Source: Roseiarcus sp963787135
GTDB taxonomy: Bacteria; Pseudomonadota; Alphaproteobacteria; Rhizobiales; Beijerinckiaceae
Assembly (NCBI GenBank): GCA_963787135.1
Contig: CAWBBW010000028.1
Span: forward strand, 117,943-181,942
Length of the DNA: 64,000 nucleotides
Reading direction: 5' to 3'
In this document: in pieces, positions 60,347 to 64,000 of the stretch
Layout: every line of letters starts with the position of its first letter
How positions within the stretch are numbered: position 1 is the stretch's first letter
Program-made: the position numbers and the translations under genes
Notes under the pieces: generated by a model
The model's database searches: none
Told to the model about the DNA's origin: nothing
What the model saw: only the letters and a program-made list of their open reading frames with translations

Positions 60347-61909
60347 ATGACCGCCTTCAGCCCCGCCGAACTCCACGCCCTGCTCCGGGCGGACTTCTAT
60401 TCCTTTCTGGTGCGCTCGTTCGCCGAGCTTCATGCCGGGCAGAGCTTTTCGCCGGCCTGGCACGCCGAGGTTCTGGCGGCGAAGCTTCAGGGGGTGGGCG
60501 AGGGCCGGGTGAAGCGACTTATCGTCAACGTGCCGCCGCGGCATCTGAAGTCGCTCGCCGCTTCGGTGGCCCTGCCGGCGTGGCTCTTGGGCCACGATCC
60601 CACACTCTCCGTCGTCAACGTCACCTACGCCCAGGACCTGTCGGAAAAATTCGCCCGCGACTGCCGGGCGGTGATGACGTCCCCATGGTACCAGTCGCTG
60701 TTTTCGACAAAACTCGCCTCATCCCGCGAGCCCTTGGCCGAGCTCGCGACCACAAGCGGCGGCTCTCGCATGGCGACTTCGGTCGGCGGGGTGCTGACCG
60801 GCCGCGGCGCCGACGTGATCCTGATCGACGACCCGCTGAAGCCAACCGATGCAATGTCCGAGAGCCGACGCAGGGCGGCGAACGACTGGTTCGATTCGAC
60901 GCTCTATTCGCGGCTCAACGACAAGGCGAAGGGGAGCATCGTCATCGTCATGCAGCGCCTGCACGAGGACGATCTCGCGGGACACGTGCTCCGGCAGGGC
61001 GGCTGGGAGGTCGTGTCGTTTCCGGCGATCGCCGAGGGCGACGAGCATTTCGCGATCGAGACGCCGTTTGGACCGAGAGAGTTTCGGCGGCCGGCGGGCG
61101 AGGCGCTCGCTCCCGAGCGCGAGCCGCTGGCGACGCTGAGCCGCATCCGCGCGACCATCGGCGAGATGAACTTCGCCTCGCAATACCAGCAGGCTCCTGC
61201 GCCCGCCGGCGGGGCGATGATCAAGGCGGCCTGGTTCCGGCGCTTTGACCTGAACGAAATCCCGTCACCCCCGGACTCGATCCGGGGGTTCGACCGGATC
61301 ATCCAGAGCTGGGACACCGCCAACAAGCCGAGCGAGCTTGCCGACTATTCCGTCTGCACCACCTGGGGCCTCAAGGGCCCGAACTTCTATCTCCTCGACG
61401 TGTTGCGCCGAAAACTCTCGTTTCCCGAGCTCAAGCGCGCCGTGATCGATGAGGACCGGCGCTTTTCCCCCGAGGCGATCCTGATCGAGGACAGGGCGTC
61501 GGGAACGCAGCTGATCCAGGAGCTGATCTGGGCCGGATGCTCGCGCGCGACCCGCTTTTCCCCGTCGGGCGACAAGGTCATGCGCCTGCACGCCCAGGCA
61601 GCGACGATCGAGAACGGCTTCGTCTTTCTGCCGGAAGAAGCCCCCTGGCTCGCCGATTACCTCGCCGAGCTCCTCGCCTTCCCGGCCGGGCGCCACGACG
61701 ACCAGGTCGAACTCGACCGCGCAGGCGCTGGCCTGGGCGAAGCAGCGGCCGGCGTGCACCACGGGGATAATCGACTATTGGCGGCGGCTGGCGGAGGAGG
61801 GGTGAGGGTGATCCATCACCGCCATTGGGAGGCCCGGAGAGCCGAAGCAACCCCCTGGTTTGCGCCCTGCGGCGTGGATTGCTTCGTCGCTCAACGCTCC
61901 TCGCAATGA
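60347..61909 (+). CDS. Phage terminase large subunit (frameshifted near the 3' end)
   Basis: 520 residues from ATG 60347. The ATPase part has a Walker-A-like VNVPPRHLKSLAASV and Walker B with catalytic acid ADVILIDDPLKPTDAM; the nuclease part has IIQSWDTANKPSELADYSVC, ILIEDRASGTQLIQEL and GRHDDQV. Typical of the terminase family found in Hyphomicrobiales prophage or GTA-like segments. After HDDQVE the frame shifts by one extra A (about 61711): the other frame reads DSTAQALAWAKQRPACTTGI and DYWRRLAEEG to TGA 61805, the expected C-terminus. The actual frame instead runs into a repeat. Confidence 0.88.
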   Translation: MTAFSPAELHALLRADFYSFLVRSFAELHAGQSFSPAWHAEVLAAKLQGVGEGRVKRLIVNVPPRHLKSLAASVALPAWLLGHDPTLSVVNVTYAQDLSEKFARDCRAVMTSPWYQSLFSTKLASSREPLAELATTSGGSRMATSVGGVLTGRGADVILIDDPLKPTDAMSESRRRAANDWFDSTLYSRLNDKAKGSIVIVMQRLHEDDLAGHVLRQGGWEVVSFPAIAEGDEHFAIETPFGPREFRRPAGEALAPEREPLATLSRIRATIGEMNFASQYQQAPAPAGGAMIKAAWFRRFDLNEIPSPPDSIRGFDRIIQSWDTANKPSELADYSVCTTWGLKGPNFYLLDVLRRKLSFPELKRAVIDEDRRFSPEAILIEDRASGTQLIQELIWAGCSRATRFSPSGDKVMRLHAQAATIENGFVFLPEEAPWLADYLAELLAFPAGRHDDQVELDRAGAGLGEAAAGVHHGDNRLLAAAGGGGVRVIHHRHWEARRAEATPWFAPCGVDCFVAQRSSQ

Positions 61910-62014
61910 CGGAGGCGGCGAGGCCGTCATTGCGAGGCCCGGAGGGCCGAAGCAATCCATGGTTTGCGCCCTGCGGCGTGGATTGCCTCGTCGCTCACGC
62001 TCCTCGCAATGACG
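61820..62014. repeat. Two tandem copies of a CGTCATTGCGAGG...CCTCGCAATGACGG repeat
   Basis: Copy 1 about 61820-61911 and copy 2 about 61925-62014. Each begins CATTGCGAGGCCCGGAGGGC, has AAGCAATCCATGGTTTGCGC in the middle and ends CTCCTCGCAATGACGG, the inverted complement of its start. A third diverged copy is at 62342-62465. The family is widespread in Hyphomicrobiales. Confidence 0.85.
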
Positions 62015-62027
62015 GCGAGGAGCGGCT

Positions 62028-62318
62028 TCAGGCGAGGGTTTCGTAAAGGTCGCTCCACTCGGGATTCATCGCCTGGATCAACGCGATCTTCCTGGCGCGC
62101 GATCCGCCCTTGATCTGCTTCTCGCGTCCGATCGCCTCGTCCATGCGTTCATGGCTTTCGTACCAAACGAGCAGCTTGCACCGGTAGCAACTCGTGAAGC
62201 CGGGCGTGAGACCTTCGCGATGCTGGTAGGCGCGCTGCGCCAAATTCGAAGTCACACCCGTATAGAGCGTTCCGTTGCGCCTGCTGGCCATGATGTAGAC
62301 GCACGGCGCGCGGGCCAT
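62028..62318 (-). CDS. GIY-YIG nuclease-domain protein
   Basis: 96 residues. VYIMASRRNGTLYTGVTSNL is the GIY-YIG core, with the catalytic Arg in LAQRAYQHREG and the Glu in REKQIKGGSRARKIALI. Stand-alone UPF0213-type single-domain protein, commonly repeated in these genomes; function in vivo not known. It lies between two copies of the CATTGCGAGG repeat, as many copies of this family do. Confidence 0.88.
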   Translation of the reverse strand: MARAPCVYIMASRRNGTLYTGVTSNLAQRAYQHREGLTPGFTSCYRCKLLVWYESHERMDEAIGREKQIKGGSRARKIALIQAMNPEWSDLYETLA

Positions 62319-62341
62319 GTTGGCTCCTCAGGCATTCACCC

Positions 62342-62465
62342 CGTCATTGCGAGGCCCGCAGGGCCGAAGCAATCCATGGTGCGGGTCCTGCGGCATGGAT
62401 TGCTTCGTCGCCCTAGCCCGTCGACAGACGGCCGTCTCTCAACTCCTATGGCTCCTCGCAATGAC
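62342..62465. repeat. Third copy of the CGTCATTGCGAGG repeat, with an internal insertion
   Basis: Starts CGTCATTGCGAGGCCCGCAG and ends CCTCGCAATGACGG. Compared with the other two copies an extra segment of about 35 bases (CCCGTCGACAGACGGCCGTC and following) lies before the right arm. Confidence 0.8.
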
Positions 62466-62519
62466 GGCGCCAGTTGGTCACCGTCATCCCGAGGGCGCGC
62501 GCCAGTCGCAGAGCAAAGC

Positions 62520-62780
62520 TCACCCAGGCTTTTCGCCAAGCCTCTCCTTGAGCCAGGGCACGAATTTCTTTGCTTCGGTCAACGTGTCGTCGAGCGAGCG
62601 ATAGCTGACGCCCGAGTAGAATTGAACCGGCGTCCACTCCCCGCCGTCTTCCGGATCCCGCCTGAATTCTTCGAACCCGAACGTGCCGTCCGGGCGCGAG
62701 AAGAGGTCCACGCACCTGTCGTGTTCCAGGTTTTCGACGCTGGAAAAGACCAGCCATGACTTATCGATGCGTTTCGACAT
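62520..62780 (-). CDS. Hypothetical protein
   Basis: 86 residues, MSKRIDKSWLVFSSVENLEH then DRCVDLFSRPDGTFGFEEFR and a C-terminal helix with TEAKKFVPWLKERLG. The protein has a balanced, globular composition unlike shadow frames around it and resembles small proteins of unknown function in Hyphomicrobiales. No signal peptide or membrane segment. Confidence 0.65.
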   Translation of the reverse strand: MSKRIDKSWLVFSSVENLEHDRCVDLFSRPDGTFGFEEFRRDPEDGGEWTPVQFYSGVSYRSLDDTLTEAKKFVPWLKERLGEKPG

Positions 62781-62889
62781 CAGCGGGACCGTTCGTCAGT
62801 CCCCTCTACGATCCGGCGCCGTCGCGGTTGACGTCAACGACAAAAAGGAAGCTATCGTTGTTTCCACGCTATCTCACTCGGTATTGGCG

Positions 62890-62957
62890 CGGCGTCGGAT
62901 AGGCAAATTCGGGCACGTCAGCGCCGCCGTGGACGATCTGGCAATCGAGCAATGACG
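62890..62957 (-). pseudogene. GFA/CENP-V-type enzyme fragment
   Basis: On the minus strand this reads DCQIVHGGADVPEFAYPTP, closely matching DCQIVHGAAYVPESVYPADA of the gene at 63451-63870. The DNA match, TGGACGATCTGGCAATCG, is exact for 18 bases. It is a leftover of a duplicated or rearranged copy. Confidence 0.6.
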
Positions 62958-62963
62958 GGAGCC

Positions 62964-62990
62964 GTCATGGCCGGGCTTGTCCCGGCCATC
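62964..62990. repeat. GTCATGGCCGGGCTTGTCCC repeat, left copy
   Basis: GTCATGGCCGGGCTTGTCCCGGCCATC contains the palindrome GGCCGGG...CCCGGCC. An inverted copy is at 63319-63346. The pair brackets the frameshifted GIY-YIG gene. Confidence 0.7.
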
Positions 62991-63016
62991 GCGCGGTCCC
63001 GCCGCCGCTGGCCGCG

Positions 63017-63296
63017 CTATCGATTCAACGTCGCGTACAAGTCCAGCCAGCCGGGGTTGGAATTGACGATCAGTTGGGCTTTCCAGGCGCGCGGCCAGTG
63101 CTTCATGTTCAACTCGCGCTGAATGGCGGCGGTGATGGTTTCGTAGGATTCCATATAGACGAGGCGCTTGAGACCGTAGCGCTCGGTGAAGCCCTTCGCG
63201 GTGCTCGTAAGCGCGTCGGCCGATGTCGGAGGTCACGCCGATGTAGAGAATGCCGTTCGGGCGATTGGTCATGATATAGACCCAGCCTCCCCGCAT
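63017..63296 (-). pseudogene. GIY-YIG nuclease-domain protein with a one-base frameshift
   Basis: Starts MRGGWVYIMTNRPNGILYIG and VTSDIGRRAYEHREG, then an extra G at about 63195 shifts the frame. The other frame continues FTERYGLKRLVYMESYETIT, AAIQRELNMKHWPRAWKAQL and IVNSNPGWLDLYATLNR to TAG 63017, a perfect family C-terminus. Repaired length is about 92 residues. Paralogue of the gene at 62028. Confidence 0.8.
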
Positions 63297-63318
63297 TGGC
63301 GCCCGCGACTACCGCGTG

Positions 63319-63346
63319 GATGGCCGGGACAAGCCCGGCCATGACG
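63319..63346. repeat. GTCATGGCCGGGCTTGTCCC repeat, inverted copy
   Basis: GATGGCCGGGACAAGCCCGGCCATGAC, the reverse complement of 62964-62990 apart from the flanking bases. Confidence 0.7.
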
Positions 63347-63450
63347 GTGGAGGGAGTTGCAAAGTCATCGGGCGCCACGGTCTGGCGCCGGCCGAGGAAA
63401 AGCAATTCCGGTCGCCCACCGTAGACCGCCCACCATAGTCCGAGCCGAAT

Positions 63451-63870
63451 TCACCAATCGACCGTCTCGTCAGAGCCCCCAAACCGTGCCGGCCGTGACT
63501 TGAAATGGGGAAGGCTGTCTGCGACGGGTCGAACCGCGAACTGGCAGTTCATGTGGAACTGCGGTTCGAAGCGCCCGGCGGGAGGAGATAGCCGTTGACC
63601 CCTCGGAGCCTCAGGGCCAGCACATCGATGAAGAGCGCGCGTGCCGCAGTCGCGGCAGAAAACGCGGGGATTTCGTTTCACGGTAAAGGCCGCGGGCTCG
63701 CCGCGGACGACGATGACGGCGTCGGCCGGATAGACGGATTCGGGCACATAAGCCGCGCCGTGGACGATCTGGCAATCGTCGCAATGGCAGTAGAACTGGG
63801 CGACCGGCTCGGCGGAAATTTCGATTTCGACCGCGCCGCAGCGGCAGGCTGCTCTCGTCGCTTCGGACAT
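63451..63870 (-). CDS. GFA/CENP-V-fold zinc protein with two compensating indels
   Basis: 139 residues from ATG 63870. Zinc ligands of the GFA fold are ACRCGAVEIE, YCHCDDC and VFCRDCGTRA. Between residues about 77 and 95 the actual frame gives a Pro/Arg/Gly string, whereas the next frame gives LFIDVLALRLRGVNGYLL, which fits the family; the frame is restored before AGRFEPQFHMN. A one-base insertion and a later one-base deletion explain this. Members include glutathione-dependent formaldehyde-activating-like enzymes, though most have no known substrate. Confidence 0.75.
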   Translation of the reverse strand: MSEATRAACRCGAVEIEISAEPVAQFYCHCDDCQIVHGAAYVPESVYPADAVIVVRGEPAAFTVKRNPRVFCRDCGTRALHRCAGPEAPRGQRLSPPAGRFEPQFHMNCQFAVRPVADSLPHFKSRPARFGGSDETVDW

Positions 63871-63904
63871 GGGTTCGTCTCTAATCAGGGAGTGCATGCC
63901 CCGT

Positions 63905-64000
63905 TGCGCCGCCGCTCTCGAATCGTCCTTCGAGACGCGCTGCTTCGCATCGCTCCTCAGGACGAGGGCTCTTTGCGGCGCTTCAGGACGAGGGCGAGGC
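63905..64000. repeat. CCTTCGAGACGCGC...CTCCTCAGGACGAGG repeat (cut by window end)
   Basis: CGTCCTTCGAGACGCGCTGC and CGCTCCTCAGGACGAGGGCT are the two halves of a dispersed Hyphomicrobiales repeat. The motif TTCAGGACGAGGGC then begins again at the window edge, so the array probably continues. Confidence 0.65.

Noticed and set aside
58847..64000. An intact prophage
   Set aside because: Only packaging-type genes are present; no portal, capsid, tail, integrase or lysis genes, and the segment is full of repeats and frameshifts.

Overview
This is a GC-rich window (roughly 64 percent by eye) that reads as Alphaproteobacteria, most likely Hyphomicrobiales. Clues are the AapJ-type binding protein, HWE kinase, HdeA/HdeD, DUF2721 and DUF6510 proteins, PEP-CTERM proteins and several Rhizobiales-style intergenic repeats. 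The genus cannot be fixed from the sequence.

Layout. 1-4257 (minus): a BMP-type (nucleobase/nucleoside-like) ABC importer with ATPase, two permeases and a binding protein cut by the window edge; a guanine-deaminase-like gene diverges from it. 5359-16406: small secreted and envelope genes (PEP-CTERM, HdeA, Cys-rich repeat, HdeD, L,D-transpeptidase, lipoproteins), a solo LuxR regulator, an orphan amino-acid binding protein and three decayed genes. 16682-32966: the centrepiece, a cyanuric acid/biuret locus. On the minus strand are a hydantoin-racemase-like gene and allophanate hydrolase (atzF). Diverging on the plus strand, behind a good sigma-54-type promoter, are a second BMP-type importer, formamidase, biuret hydrolase, cyanuric acid amidohydrolase (atzD), the importer ATPase, atzG, atzE, a 5-formyl-THF cyclo-ligase-like gene, atzH, an uncharacterised AtzA/TrzN-like amidohydrolase and a 2-oxoglutarate/Fe(II)-type oxygenase. 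Most start/stop pairs overlap by 4 bp. Together they can open cyanuric acid, process 1-carboxybiuret by either route (AtzEG plus AtzH, or spontaneous decarboxylation and biuret hydrolase) and split allophanate to ammonia and CO2.

33271-40611: a PEP-CTERM protein, a response regulator and HWE histidine kinase, Dps, and remnants of a rhomboid/serine-dehydrogenase-proteinase pair. 40773-48046: grpE and a dnaK that has lost its 5' part to a three-level nest of insertion sequences (IS256 inside IS110 inside IS3). On the far side a sulfite-oxidase-like gene has lost its 5' end and is followed by its flavin reductase and a zinc-ribbon partner. 48539-55584: a frameshifted secreted protein, a vanadium-type haloperoxidase, hydrolases, an RclC-like membrane protein and a short-chain dehydrogenase. 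56005-58466: tRNA-Phe, an outer-membrane protein and OpgG/OpgD. 58847-64000: a decayed prophage or gene-transfer-agent-like packaging segment (ParB-methylase remnant, DUF5681, terminase) and small GIY-YIG and GFA genes embedded in repeats.

Caveat: at least eight genes carry single-base frameshifts. Some may be assembly errors rather than biology.
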